Shown: positions 35,564 through 45,899, counted from the first letter of the stretch. The stretch is 64,000 bases of DNA from Acuticoccus sediminis (GCF_003258595.1 NZ_QHHQ01000004.1:1-64000), one strand, 5' to 3'. Numbers and translations are program-made. Notes: a model not told the origin generated them from the letters alone.

Positions 35564-36736
35564 TCAGAGGTGAGCCATTGCCCGGTCGAGGTCCTCGATG
35601 AGGTCGGCCGGGTCCTCGAGGCCGATGTTGAGGCGCACCAGCGGCTCGTCGTCCGGCCAGGCCTTCGCACTGCGGAACTTGTTGACCACCGGCATGGTGG
35701 CGAGGCTCTCGAAGCCGCCCCACGAGGCGCCGATGCCGAACAGCTCGAGGCTGTCGACCATCTTCATGATCTCGTCCTCGGTGCGGCCCTTGAAGGTGAT
35801 CGCGAAGAGGCCTGACGCGCCGTCGAAGTCACGCTTCCACAGGGCGTGCCCCGGGGCGCCCGGAAGCGCCGGGTAGAGCACCTTGCCCACTCGCGGGTCG
35901 GCGTCGAGCCACTCCGCCACGAGGCGCGCGTTGCGCTCGAAATGCGGCATGCGCACGTGCAGCGTACGGGTCCCGCGCAGCGTCGCGTAGACGTCGTCCG
36001 GACCGACGTTCTCGCCCCAGTCGTCCCACGTCTTGCGCACCTTGGCGATCGCCTCGCCGTTGCCCGACACCGTCCCGAGGAGAAGGTCGGAGTGGCCGGC
36101 GATGTACTTCGTCGCGGCGTGGATCGACAGGTCGACCCCGTGCTCCAGCGGGCGGAAGTAGAGCGGCGTCGCCCACGTGTTGTCGATCATCGTCGTCGCG
36201 CCGGCGGCCTTGGCCCGGGCGTTGAGGTACGGGATGTCCGCCACCTCGAAGGTCAGCGAGCCCGGTGCCTCGAAGAACGCCGCCGCCGCCCCTTTTTCGA
36301 GCTCGCGATCAAATGCCGCATGATCGAGCGGGTCGAAGTAGACGACCTCCACCCCGAATCGCCTGAGGAAGCCGTCCGCGAAGCTACGCGTCGGGTGGTA
36401 GACGTTGTCCGTGATCAGGACACGGTCACCCGCGTTGACCGCCGAGGCGAGCGCGACGGTGCACGCGGCGAGCCCGGTCGGCGCCAGAACCGTTTTTTCC
36501 GACCCCTCCAGCTCGTTCATAACGTCGCAGAGCGCGTCGGTCGTCGGCGTTCCCGAACGGCCGTATGTGTATCGCTGCGTGCGCGTTCGTGTTCCTTTGA
36601 CGTTCGGATAAAGCACGGTCGAGGCGTGCACGACGGGCGGATTGATGAATCCGTGGAACGCGGACGGATCGCGGCCCGCGTGCGTCAGCGTCGTCGCAAC
36701 GCGTCGCTTCGGGCGGTGCGCGGTCTCATCGTCCAT
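35564..36736 (-). CDS. metC: Cystathionine beta-lyase (Cys/Met metabolism PLP enzyme)
   Basis: A 390-residue fold-type I PLP enzyme. Schiff-base Lys210 is in SIHAATKYIAGHSD, YTYGRSGTPTTDAL lies near residue 57, MIDNTWATP near 183, and WGGFESL near the C-terminus. Probable reaction: cystathionine to homocysteine, pyruvate and ammonia. Cystathionine gamma-synthase or related lyases cannot be excluded by sequence alone, but IHAATKYI is the MetC-like form. Divergent from aapJ; no methionine riboswitch was recognised in 36737-36905. Confidence 0.88.
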   Translation of the reverse strand: MDDETAHRPKRRVATTLTHAGRDPSAFHGFINPPVVHASTVLYPNVKGTRTRTQRYTYGRSGTPTTDALCDVMNELEGSEKTVLAPTGLAACTVALASAVNAGDRVLITDNVYHPTRSFADGFLRRFGVEVVYFDPLDHAAFDRELEKGAAAAFFEAPGSLTFEVADIPYLNARAKAAGATTMIDNTWATPLYFRPLEHGVDLSIHAATKYIAGHSDLLLGTVSGNGEAIAKVRKTWDDWGENVGPDDVYATLRGTRTLHVRMPHFERNARLVAEWLDADPRVGKVLYPALPGAPGHALWKRDFDGASGLFAITFKGRTEDEIMKMVDSLELFGIGASWGGFESLATMPVVNKFRSAKAWPDDEPLVRLNIGLEDPADLIEDLDRAMAHL

Positions 36737-36905
36737 ACAAAATTCCCCTCAAGGCGTTGGCAGTTCTTCTAGCGTCTGACTATGCTCCGACAAGCCATGC
36801 ACGCTCGTCCGGGTTGTCATGTCGGCGCTCGGCACGAGGCTTGCTTTTGGCGAGCAAACGGATTTCGCGAGTCATCCGTCGCGATCTAAGGAGAGAGCAA
36901 AACAA

Positions 36906-37925
36906 ATGAAACTCACCAAACTGGCGATCGCCGCCGGGGTCACTGGGGTATGTGTTGCCGGCGCGGCGCATGCTGCGACCCTTGATGACGTCAAGGCCCG
37001 CGGTCAGCTTCGGTGCGGCATCAACACCGGTATTCCGGGCTTTGCCTTCACCGACCAGCAAGGCAACTGGCAAGGGTTCGACGTCGCGCTCTGCAAGGCC
37101 GTCGGCGCGGCCATCTTCGGCGAGCCGAAGGTCGAGTACGTGTCGCTGACCGGCAAGACCCGCTTCACCGCGCTCGCCTCGGGCGAGGTCGACATGCTCT
37201 CGCGCAACACCACCTGGACCTACTCGCGCGACACCGACCTCAAGCTCGATTTCGCCGGCGTCAACTACTACGACGGACAGGGCTTCATCGTCCCGAAGGC
37301 CCTCGGCGTGACCTCCGCGATGGAGCTCGACGGCGCGACCGTGTGCATTCAGACCGGCACCACCACCGAGCTGAACCTCGCCGACTTCTTCCGCGCCAAC
37401 GACATGAGCTACGAGCCGGTCCCGATCGAGACGGAGACCGAGGCGAAGGAGAAGTTCCTCGCCAACGCCTGCGACGTCTACACCACGGACGCCTCCGGCC
37501 TGGCGGCGACCCGCTCGTCCTACCCGAACCCGAAGGACTACGTGATCCTGCCGGAGATCATCTCCAAGGAGCCGCTCGGCCCGGCCGTGCGCCACGGCGA
37601 CAACGACTGGGGCGACATCGTCCGCTGGACGCTGAACGCGCTGATCGTCGCCGAGGAGAAGGGCGTCACCGCCGAGAACGTGAAGGACATGGCGTCCGCG
37701 CCGGGTGACGATCCGGAGGTCAACCGCCTCCTCGGCACCGAGGGCGAGTACGGCTCCATGATGGGCCTCGACAAGGACTGGGCCGTCAACGCCATCGCCG
37801 CGACCGGCAACTATGGCGAGATCTTCGACGCCTATCTCGGTCCGGACACGGACATCGGCCTCGAGCGTGGCCTGAACGCGCTCTACACCGATGGTGGCAT
37901 CCTCTACTCGCCGCCGTTCCGCTAA
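36906..37925 (+). CDS. aapJ: General L-amino acid ABC transporter, substrate-binding protein
   Basis: A 339-residue periplasmic protein (AapJ/BztA type). Signal peptide 1-23 ends at GAAHA. Then come TLDDVKARGQLRCGINTGIPGFAF, QGFDVALCKAVGAAIFG, SGEVDMLSRNTTWTYSRD, VCIQTGTTTELNLADFF and DVYTTDASGLAATRSSYPNPKDYVILPEIISKEPLGPAVRHGD. The start at 36906 follows AAGGAG (36888-36893). First gene of aapJQMP; a stable hairpin after its stop fits higher expression of this gene. Confidence 0.95.
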   Translation: MKLTKLAIAAGVTGVCVAGAAHAATLDDVKARGQLRCGINTGIPGFAFTDQQGNWQGFDVALCKAVGAAIFGEPKVEYVSLTGKTRFTALASGEVDMLSRNTTWTYSRDTDLKLDFAGVNYYDGQGFIVPKALGVTSAMELDGATVCIQTGTTTELNLADFFRANDMSYEPVPIETETEAKEKFLANACDVYTTDASGLAATRSSYPNPKDYVILPEIISKEPLGPAVRHGDNDWGDIVRWTLNALIVAEEKGVTAENVKDMASAPGDDPEVNRLLGTEGEYGSMMGLDKDWAVNAIAATGNYGEIFDAYLGPDTDIGLERGLNALYTDGGILYSPPFR

Positions 37926-37939
37926 GCTCAACGGTCGCC

Positions 37940-37967
37940 GGGCGTGGATCCCACCGGGTCCACGCCC
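37940..37967 (+). promoter_or_regulatory. Intercistronic hairpin after aapJ
   Basis: GGGCGTGGA / TCCACGCCC, a 9-bp perfect stem; the 10-base loop can add CCC/GGG. Such hairpins protect the 3' end of binding-protein mRNA or attenuate downstream genes. Confidence 0.65.
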
Positions 37968-37988
37968 GCACCACATCTGGAGACCGGT

Positions 37989-39185
37989 ATGACCGTTGCT
38001 GCCAGTACAGAGACGCCCGCCTTCCGAATAGAAATGCTCTGGCGGGACGAGCGATACCGATCCGGCTTCATCCAGGCGATCACGATGATGATCCTGATGT
38101 TGGCGGTGGCCTGGCTCGTCAACAACGCGGTCGAGAACCTCGCCGCCCTCGGAAAGACTTTTGATTTCGGCTTTCTCTGGCAACCCGCCAACTACGACAT
38201 CAACCAGCGCCTCATCGACTACACGAGCCGCTCCACCAATGCCCGCGCCGCCCTCGTCGGCATCCTGAACACCCTCCTCATCGCCGTCATGGGCTGTGTC
38301 ACGGCCACCGTCATCGGCATCCTCGCCGGCGTCGCGCGCCTGTCCAAGAACTGGCTCGTCGCCAAGCTCATGACGCTCTACGTCGAGACCTTCCGCAACA
38401 TTCCGGTGCTGATCTGGATCCTGCTGACCGCGGCGATCGTCAACACCGCACTGCCCGCCCCGGCCACCTATCGCGGCCTCGAGACCGGGCCGGTCGTCGT
38501 CACCAACCGCGGCATCTACATCCCGACGCCCAACTTCGGCGACGGATCGCTCGTCCTCCTCATCATCTTCGCGCTCTCGGTCGCGGCGATCCTCATGGTC
38601 CGCGCCTGGGCCAACCGACGCCAGGAGGCGACCGGCGAGCAGACGCCCATGCTGTGGATCGGGCTCGGCCTCCTCGTCGTGCCGTCGCTGATCGGCTACA
38701 TCCTCCTCGGCGCGCCGATCACGCTGACGTACCCGGAGCTGAAGGGCTTCAACTTCCAGGGCGGCATCCAGCTGCGCGACTCCCTCATCGCGCTGTGGGT
38801 CGCGCTCTCGCTGTACACGGGCGCCTTCATCGCCGAGATCGTGCGCGCCGGCATCCTGTCGGTCAGCCACGGCCAGTCGGAGGCCGCCTATGCGCTGGGC
38901 CTCAGGCCGAACCGGGCGATGAACCTCGTCATCCTGCCGCAGGCGCTCAGGGTCATCGTGCCGCCGCTGATCAGCCAGTTCCTCAACCTGACCAAGAACT
39001 CCTCGCTCGCCATCGCGGTCGGCTACATGGACGCCACCGGCACACTCGGCGGCATCACGCTGAACCAGACCGGGCGCGAGATGGAATGCATCCTGCTCCT
39101 GATGGGCTTCTACCTCATCGTCTCGCTGCTGATCTCGGCGGTGATGAACCTCTACAACGAACGCGTCCGGCTGGTGGAGCGCTGA
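37989..39185 (+). CDS. aapQ: General L-amino acid ABC transporter permease AapQ
   Basis: A 398-residue HisM-type permease with the AapQ-specific long N-terminus (VNNAVENLAALGKTFDFGFLWQPANYDI). VGILNTLLIAVMGCVTATVIGILAGVARLSKNWLVAKLMTLYVETFRNIPVLI and the C-terminal EAA loop (LSVSHGQSEAAYALGLRPNRAM) follow. The ATG at 37989 matches the family start; the open frame upstream covers the hairpin. Confidence 0.95.
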   Translation: MTVAASTETPAFRIEMLWRDERYRSGFIQAITMMILMLAVAWLVNNAVENLAALGKTFDFGFLWQPANYDINQRLIDYTSRSTNARAALVGILNTLLIAVMGCVTATVIGILAGVARLSKNWLVAKLMTLYVETFRNIPVLIWILLTAAIVNTALPAPATYRGLETGPVVVTNRGIYIPTPNFGDGSLVLLIIFALSVAAILMVRAWANRRQEATGEQTPMLWIGLGLLVVPSLIGYILLGAPITLTYPELKGFNFQGGIQLRDSLIALWVALSLYTGAFIAEIVRAGILSVSHGQSEAAYALGLRPNRAMNLVILPQALRVIVPPLISQFLNLTKNSSLAIAVGYMDATGTLGGITLNQTGREMECILLLMGFYLIVSLLISAVMNLYNERVRLVER

Positions 39186-39186
39186 C

Positions 39187-40494
39187 ATGAGCGACCTTCA
39201 CGCAGAAACCGTGCCCTACGTCGCCCGGACCAGGTTCGAGCCGCAGCCGCCGCCGGTCGCCTCCTCCGGCGTCCTCGGCTGGATGACGCAGAACCTCTTC
39301 TCCTCGATCTCCAACACGATCGTCACCGTCCTCGCGATCGCGCTCATCCTCTACATGCTCCCCGGCATGCTGGAGTGGGCGGTGTTCCACTCGGTCTGGA
39401 ACGCCAGCAGCATCAAGGAGTGCCGCGACATCATCACCGCCTCCTTCGGCGAGGGCGCGACCGGCGCCTGCTGGGCGGTGATCCACGAACGCTTCGGCCA
39501 GTTCATCTACGGCTACTATCCGGTGTCTCTCAGGTGGCGTCCGGACGTCGCCTTCCTGCTCCTCGTCGTCGCGATGGTGCCGGTGCTCTTCCGCACCATG
39601 CGCCCGCTCGCCTACGCGATGGGCGGCCTCCTCGCGATCAAGCTCCTCATCGCGCTCTACGACGTGATGACGGGCGCCAAGGTGGAGGTCCTCACCGGGC
39701 CGACGACGGTTCTCGCCGTCATCGCCGGCATCCTCGCCCTCGTCGTCGGCGGGGAGAAGCAGCGGCCCTACTGGATCTGGTTCACCCTGATCTACCCGGT
39801 GATCGCCTACTTCCTCCTCTGGGGCGGGCTGGTGCTGCAGCCGGTCGACTCCAGCAAGTTCGGCGGCTTCCTGCTGACGGCGGTCATCGGCGTCACCGGC
39901 ATCGCCGGCTCGCTGCCGCTCGGCATCCTGCTGGCGCTCGGGCGCCGGTCGATGCTCCCGATCGTGCGCACGGTGTGCGTCATCTTCATCGAGTTCATCC
40001 GCGGCGTGCCGCTGATCACGCTCCTGTTCGTGGCCTCGACGCTGCTGAACTACTTCCTGCCGCCGGGCACGAACTTCAACATCGTCCTGCGCGTCCTGAT
40101 CATGGTGACGCTGTTCGCATCGGCCTACATGGCCGAGGTGATCCGCGGCGGCCTCGCGGCGCTGCCGAAGGGCCAGTACGAGGCGGCCGACGCGCTCGGC
40201 CTCGGCTACTGGCAGTCGATGCGCCTCATCATCCTGCCGCAGGCGCTCAAGATCTCGATCCCGGGCATCGTCAACACCTTCATCGGTCTCTTCAAGGACA
40301 CGACGCTGGTGTCGATCATCGCCCTGCAGGACCCGCTCGGCCTGATGAAGCCGATCCTCGCCAACTCGACGTGGAACGGCATCGTCTGGGAGCTCTACAT
40401 CTTCATCGCCTTCATGTTCTTCGTCTGCTGCTTTGCCATGTCGCGTTACTCCATGTTCCTGGAGCAGCGCCTCAGAGCCGCCGACCGCCGCTAA
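39187..40494 (+). CDS. aapM: General L-amino acid ABC transporter permease AapM
   Basis: A 435-residue HisM-type permease. It has an N-terminal membrane region with the AapM-type insert (CRDIITASFGEGATGACWAVI), further membrane segments, and the C-terminal permease domain with RGVPLITLLFVAS and ALPKGQYEAADALGLGYWQSMRLIILPQALK. It starts one base after the aapQ stop. Confidence 0.95.
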   Translation: MSDLHAETVPYVARTRFEPQPPPVASSGVLGWMTQNLFSSISNTIVTVLAIALILYMLPGMLEWAVFHSVWNASSIKECRDIITASFGEGATGACWAVIHERFGQFIYGYYPVSLRWRPDVAFLLLVVAMVPVLFRTMRPLAYAMGGLLAIKLLIALYDVMTGAKVEVLTGPTTVLAVIAGILALVVGGEKQRPYWIWFTLIYPVIAYFLLWGGLVLQPVDSSKFGGFLLTAVIGVTGIAGSLPLGILLALGRRSMLPIVRTVCVIFIEFIRGVPLITLLFVASTLLNYFLPPGTNFNIVLRVLIMVTLFASAYMAEVIRGGLAALPKGQYEAADALGLGYWQSMRLIILPQALKISIPGIVNTFIGLFKDTTLVSIIALQDPLGLMKPILANSTWNGIVWELYIFIAFMFFVCCFAMSRYSMFLEQRLRAADRR

Positions 40495-40506
40495 GGAGCC
40501 GACCGC

Positions 40507-41298
<792 letters not shown>

Positions 41299-41328
41299 CC
41301 GGCCAGCGGGCCGCGCGCCTTCGACCCG

Positions 41329-41364
41329 AGCCGGGTGTCGGTCCAGCCGACGCCCGGCTTTTTT
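41329..41364 (+). terminator. Intrinsic terminator of the aap operon
   Basis: A 13-bp stem AGCCGGGTGTCGG / CCGACGCCCGGCT with one wobble, a 5-base loop and six T. Confidence 0.9.
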
Positions 41365-41395
41365 CGTGCGCATCCCGAACCCGCCGGAACCGCAC

Positions 41396-41424
41396 AAAAA
41401 AAGCGGCGGCCCTCCGGCCGCCGC
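41396..41424 (-). terminator. Intrinsic terminator of the minus-strand coiled-coil gene
   Basis: A 9-bp stem GCGGCGGCC / GGCCGCCGC, followed on the minus strand by seven T. Confidence 0.88.
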
Positions 41425-41478
41425 CTGTCCTCGCGCCGCCGGACCTGATGCCCGGCGATGGCAAATCGGGACGAACGG

Positions 41479-42585
41479 CTATTCCTTGGCGGCGTCGCCG
41501 GACGGGGTCTGGAACCGCGCCGTCAGCATCTCCTGCCGGGCCTTGATGTCGCGGTTCTGCTCGATGATCGTCGCCAGCGCGTCGCGGAGCTGGGAAATGT
41601 CGGCGGGCGTGCGGGCGCCGTCTCCGCCACCCTGCCCGTCGAGCTGCTCGAGCCGACGCAGCACGTCGGCCACCACCTCGTCGACATGCTTGAGCTGGCG
41701 GCCGACGTCGGTCACCGTCTCGCGCATCGACCCGGCGAGGACCTCGAGGTCGCGCTTCTGCGCCTCCAGCGTCTTTTCGAGCGTCTGCAGCCGCGCGGTC
41801 ATGGCGGCGACACCCTGGCCGCCCTCGCCTCCGCCCTGCCCGGCCTCGATGGCCGAGCGCAGCGCCTCCAGCTCGCGGTGGTCGATGTCCTGCGAGGAGC
41901 GCAGCCTCGCGACCTCCTCGGCGACCGCCCCCGGCGCCGCGCCGCCGACGGCCGAGCGCAGGGCGTCCGGCGTCATGCGCTCGGTGATCGCCGCGCTGAT
42001 CATCTCCTTGATGCGCGGCAGAAGGCGCTCGTTGATCGCCGCGTTGAAGGTCTCGATGCGCAGGTACTCGTCCAGCACCGGCACCGAACCGTTGCCGGAC
42101 CCCGCCCCCAGCCGCGCCTCGATCATGGCGAGGCGCTCGTTGACGGTCGATTCCAGCTTGGCGATCTGCGCGCCGCGGGCCGCCTTCTCGCGATTGATCA
42201 TCGCGTCGACGCCGGGTCCCGCTCCGCGGTTCTCCACTGGCGGCGGGGTGGCCGGGCGCGCGGTCGCGGCGCTCTCGGTGCGCATGGTCGCATTCTGCGG
42301 CATGCGCTCGCGCGGGGTGAAGCTCACCTCCTCGGCGCGTGGCGTGGTGCGCACGGCGGCCGGCTCGACCGCCCCCTCCCGCCGGCGCCCGATGGTCCGC
42401 AGGCCGAGAAGCAGCACGAGCGCGGCGAGGCCGGTGAGACCGTAGAACGCCGTCTGGACGTCCTGCGTCTCGGCCTGGGAGGCCATGTAGAAGGTCCACG
42501 CGCCGAACAGGACGACAAATATGTTTCCCGGCCAGGGCCAGAGCCCGTGGAAACTCTCGCGGCGGTCACTGCGGGTGAGGGCCAT
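41479..42585 (-). CDS. Unrecognised membrane-anchored coiled-coil protein
   Basis: A 368-residue protein I cannot assign. Two membrane helices lie near the N-terminus (WPGNIFVVLFGAWTFYM and AFYGLTGLAALVLLLGL), joined by a short loop. A Pro/Ala/Thr-rich linker (about 70-135) and a long predicted coiled coil follow (IAKLESTVNERLAMIEARL, VAEEVARLRSSQDIDHRELEALRS, MTARLQTLEKTLEAQKRDLEVL, LKHVDEVVADVLRRLEQL), broken by Gly-rich patches. The ATG at 42585 has AGGA 5 bases upstream; a GTG at 42612 is the alternative. Single gene with its own terminator. Resembles scaffolding or cell-envelope organising proteins in form only. Confidence 0.7.
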   Translation of the reverse strand: MALTRSDRRESFHGLWPWPGNIFVVLFGAWTFYMASQAETQDVQTAFYGLTGLAALVLLLGLRTIGRRREGAVEPAAVRTTPRAEEVSFTPRERMPQNATMRTESAATARPATPPPVENRGAGPGVDAMINREKAARGAQIAKLESTVNERLAMIEARLGAGSGNGSVPVLDEYLRIETFNAAINERLLPRIKEMISAAITERMTPDALRSAVGGAAPGAVAEEVARLRSSQDIDHRELEALRSAIEAGQGGGEGGQGVAAMTARLQTLEKTLEAQKRDLEVLAGSMRETVTDVGRQLKHVDEVVADVLRRLEQLDGQGGGDGARTPADISQLRDALATIIEQNRDIKARQEMLTARFQTPSGDAAKE

Positions 42586-42967
42586 CACGGTCCTGCCTGT
42601 TCGACGTTTCACATCCGATGGGAATGCTTACTCCCTGCCATGGCATCAAACAACGCGGCCTAAATCCCGCGCAGGCGATCGGGCCCCCTGTCCACGACGA
42701 AACGCCACGTGGCCGGTGGACCGCAAACGCCCGCGTTCGCGGGCAGGACGTCGAGCCCTGTTGCTATTGGGCCGCGCACGGGTAGAGACTGTGGGGTCAC
42801 CTGAGCGGTTGAACCATTGTCGATGTCTTTGCGCGCACCTGCCGTTTGCCCGGCCGGGAGAATCTGCGACCGGACGCCGGGCCCGAACCCCGGCCTGCGG
42901 GACGGCGAACCTCGTTCAGCAACGTACCATTTCATTCATCATTTCAGCATTCTGGAGGCGGCGCCCC
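42586..42967. other. 382-bp divergent intergenic region
   Basis: No gene found. It must hold the promoters of the coiled-coil gene (minus) and of the GT-B-like gene (plus). TGGAGG at 42953-42958 is the ribosome binding site of the latter. No clear operator was seen. Confidence 0.5.
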
Positions 42968-44404
42968 GTGCGAGGACGTGAGCCGAAGACGCCCGTGACG
43001 GACACTCCGCCGGGCGACGACACCAAGGGCGGCGGCCGTGCCGTCCCGTCGACGCATACGCAGTCACCGGTGTCCACGCGCAAGCCCGGGCAGCTGTCGA
43101 TCGGCGCGAAGAATCTGTCGCTCGACCCCGTCTGGTCGCAGCCCCCGATCACCGACATCGAGTTCGCGCTGCTGCGCAATGCCGCGCTTCCGGAGGTCGC
43201 CCGCACGAACGGGCTCGACCACGAGATCGTCATCGTCGACCCGTCGACCGACCCGGACGAGCCCGCGCACGACGACCTTGCGATTCGCCTGTGCGAATGC
43301 GCCAAGCGGCTCAGCCTGCGGACCGTCGTCATCGGCCACCGCGACAGCCGCGAGTTCGGGGGCGGCGGCTTCTCCACCTCGCTGACGCGCATCTCCGACC
43401 TCTCGGAGATGCAGCAGGCCGAGGCGTTCGCGGCCGTGCGGGAGCGGATCAGCTGGATCATCTCGGCGACCCGCTTCAGCCGCAAGCGGCACCTCCTGTT
43501 TCCGGTGTGCGACGCCTCGCTCTACGCCATCGTGCTGGAGCTTCTGGCGCAGCAGCCGGCCGCCTCGCGCCCGTTTGTCCACCTCGCGACATGGTGGGAC
43601 GCCGACCAGCTCCCCAACCGCGAGCGATTCGCGACTCTCGACCGGATCGGCTCGGCGATCCACCAGCTCAACAGCGAGCGCGTCTCGACCTTCCTCTACG
43701 CCTGGACGCGGCCGCTGGCGCAGCGGCTCTCCAGCGCGTTCGGCGTCCCGGTCGTGCCGCTCGAGATACCACCGGAGATCAGCCTCGCCGAACCGGGCGA
43801 GACGGCGCCGGGCCGGATCACCATCGGCTACCTCAGCGCCCCGACGGCCGACAACGGGTTCCACAACCTCCCCGACGTGATCCGCGCCGCGAATGCCGCG
43901 CTGCCGAACCCGCGCCAGGTCCGCTTCGTCGTCCAGGTGCGGCCGAACAGCGACGAGTCGCCGCTGCCCGACGAGGTGATCGCGACGCACGCCGCGCTCG
44001 CGTCGATCCCCGACCGCAACGTCTCGCTGATCGACGAGATCCTCGCCCGCCCGGTGTACTTCGCGGCGCTGCAGCAGATCGACGCCCTGTTGCTCCCGAT
44101 CGCGGGACGGCCGGAACACCATTCGGTCGCCGCGCTGCACGCGATGGCCGCGGGCAAGCTCGTCCTGACCCTGGACGGGACGTCGTTTGCGGGAACGGTG
44201 AAGAACCGGGTCCTGTCGGCCCCGGACGCGGATGCGCTCGGCGAGCTGATCAGCCGCACGGCGGAGGACCCGAAGGCCGTGCGCACCGCCGCCAAGCTGG
44301 CGCGGACCACCTACTGGTCCACGGTCCGGCCGTCGCGCATGTTCGCGCAGCTGCTCTATGGTCCGCTCATCATCGGCGGGGCGGAGGGCAGCAGCGCAGT
44401 CTGA
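42968..44404 (+). CDS. GT-B-like (glycosyltransferase) protein, substrate unknown
   Basis: A 478-residue protein. The N-terminal 30 residues are low-complexity. An N-lobe with HEIVIVDPSTD and WIISATRFSRKRHLLFPVCDASLYAIVLELL is followed by a C-lobe resembling GT4-type donor-binding domains: ITIGYLSAPTADNGFHNLPDVIRAA, RFVVQVRPNSDESPLP, and HHSVAALHAMAAGKLVLTLDG. The start is a GTG at 42968 with TGGAGG 9 bases upstream, which decides it against longer ATG frames. The neighbouring manC and GT61 genes suggest a role in surface polysaccharide assembly. Confidence 0.65.
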   Translation: MRGREPKTPVTDTPPGDDTKGGGRAVPSTHTQSPVSTRKPGQLSIGAKNLSLDPVWSQPPITDIEFALLRNAALPEVARTNGLDHEIVIVDPSTDPDEPAHDDLAIRLCECAKRLSLRTVVIGHRDSREFGGGGFSTSLTRISDLSEMQQAEAFAAVRERISWIISATRFSRKRHLLFPVCDASLYAIVLELLAQQPAASRPFVHLATWWDADQLPNRERFATLDRIGSAIHQLNSERVSTFLYAWTRPLAQRLSSAFGVPVVPLEIPPEISLAEPGETAPGRITIGYLSAPTADNGFHNLPDVIRAANAALPNPRQVRFVVQVRPNSDESPLPDEVIATHAALASIPDRNVSLIDEILARPVYFAALQQIDALLLPIAGRPEHHSVAALHAMAAGKLVLTLDGTSFAGTVKNRVLSAPDADALGELISRTAEDPKAVRTAAKLARTTYWSTVRPSRMFAQLLYGPLIIGGAEGSSAV

Positions 44405-44430
44405 TCCGGCGCTGCAGTTTCGCGGGTGGC

Positions 44431-44457
44431 GGCCGGCAATGCGGCAGGCTGCCGGCC
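44431..44457. terminator. Hairpin between the GT-B-like gene and manC
   Basis: GGCCGGCA / TGCCGGCC, an 8-bp perfect stem with an 11-base loop in a convergent gap. Confidence 0.45.
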
Positions 44458-44486
44458 CGGGCGTCAGCCGGGACCGGCCGCCGACC

Positions 44487-45899
44487 TCAGGTGCGGCCCC
44501 ACTCGTCCTGCAGGCGCACGATGTCGTCCTCGCCGAGGTACGAGCCGGTCTGCACCTCGATCACCTCGAGCATGATGCGGCCCGGGTTGGCGAGGCGGTG
44601 GACGCAGCCGAGCGGCAGGTAGGTCGACTGGTTCTCCGACAGGGTGATCACCTTGTCGTCGATCGTGACCTCGGCCGTACCGCGCACCACGACCCAATGC
44701 TCGGCCCGGTGGAAGTGCTTCTGCAGCGACAGCCGCTTTCCCGGCGACACGAACAGGTGCTTCACCTGGAAGCGGGGCCCGTTCATGATCGACGTATAGC
44801 CGCCCCACGGCCGGTTCACCGTCGGCGAGACGTCGACCAGCTCGTTGCGCGCCTTCTCCTTCAGCATCGACACGACGTCCTTGACGTCCTGCGAGCGGTC
44901 CAGCGGGCAGACCAGAATGGCGTCCTCGGCCGCGATGATGGCGATCTTCTCCAGACCGAGCGCCACCACCTCGGCGCGCTGCGAGACGATCAGCGAGTCC
45001 TTCGTCTCCAGCGTCACCGCCTTGCCGCGCACGGCGTTGCCCGAATCGTCCTTCTCCAGGCTGTCCCAGTAGGAGTGCCAGGAGCCGACATCCGACCAGC
45101 GGCAGGAGATCGGCGCGACCACCGCCTTGTCCGTCCGCTCGAAGAGGGCGTAGTCGATCGAGATGTCCGGCGCGGCTTTCCATGCGGCCGCGGCCAGCGT
45201 GACCGTGCCCGGCACCACCGTGGCGCCGTTGACGGCGGAGGCCGCGGCGTCGACGACGTCGGGAACGTAGGCCTTCAGCTCGTCCAGCAGCGCCCGCGCG
45301 CTGAACGCGAAGAACCCGGCGTTCCAGTAGTAGGAGCCGTCGGCGACCATGCGCACGGCGTCTCCCGCGGGCGGCTTCTCGACGAACATCTCCACCGGCC
45401 GGACCAGATCCTCGCTGGCGCCGGCCTTGATGTAGCCGTAGCCGGTCTCCGGATGCGTCGGAAGGACGCCGAAGGTGACCATCTTGCCGGCCCGCGCGGC
45501 GGCGATCGCCGCTTCGACCGCCTTGAAGTAGGATTCGTCCGTCCCGACGAGGTGGTCGGACGGCAGGACGAAGAGAATCGCCTCGGGGTCGTCGCGCAGC
45601 AGCATCTCGGCAGCGGCGGCGATCGCCGGGGCCGTGTTGCGGCTCGACGGCTCGACGATCACCGTCGCGTCGCTCACGCCGATTCCCACGAGGCCGTCGT
45701 CGACCTGGAAGCGGTCGTTGTCACCGCACACGATGATGGGGCGACCGATGCCGTCCATGCCCTGGTGGCGCTGGACGGTTCTCTGGAACAGGCTGTGTTC
45801 CCCGTGCATCGGGAGAAACTGCTTGGGCTTGTCGGCGCGGGACAGGGGCCAAAGCCGCGTGCCCTTTCCGCCTGCCAAGATCACGGGGTAGACCGTCAT
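44487..45899 (-). CDS. manC: Mannose-1-phosphate guanylyltransferase / mannose-6-phosphate isomerase
   Basis: A 470-residue bifunctional type II enzyme that makes GDP-mannose. The nucleotidyltransferase domain starts VILAGGKGTRLWPLSR and continues EPSSRNTAPAIAAAA, LPSDHLV, FVEKPPAG and WSDVGSWHSYWD. The C-terminal PMI cupin contains VNRPWGGYTSI, KRLSLQKHFHRAEHWVVVRGTAEV and ENQSTYLPLGCVHRL. Start 45899 is preferred because GAGGAAGG lies upstream; the frame to 46013 is spurious. Divergent from sqdB. Confidence 0.94.
   Translation of the reverse strand: MTVYPVILAGGKGTRLWPLSRADKPKQFLPMHGEHSLFQRTVQRHQGMDGIGRPIIVCGDNDRFQVDDGLVGIGVSDATVIVEPSSRNTAPAIAAAAEMLLRDDPEAILFVLPSDHLVGTDESYFKAVEAAIAAARAGKMVTFGVLPTHPETGYGYIKAGASEDLVRPVEMFVEKPPAGDAVRMVADGSYYWNAGFFAFSARALLDELKAYVPDVVDAAASAVNGATVVPGTVTLAAAAWKAAPDISIDYALFERTDKAVVAPISCRWSDVGSWHSYWDSLEKDDSGNAVRGKAVTLETKDSLIVSQRAEVVALGLEKIAIIAAEDAILVCPLDRSQDVKDVVSMLKEKARNELVDVSPTVNRPWGGYTSIMNGPRFQVKHLFVSPGKRLSLQKHFHRAEHWVVVRGTAEVTIDDKVITLSENQSTYLPLGCVHRLANPGRIMLEVIEVQTGSYLGEDDIVRLQDEWGRT

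Noticed and set aside
36737-36905. SAM riboswitch upstream of metC
   Set aside because: I could not find the conserved core of any SAM riboswitch class.
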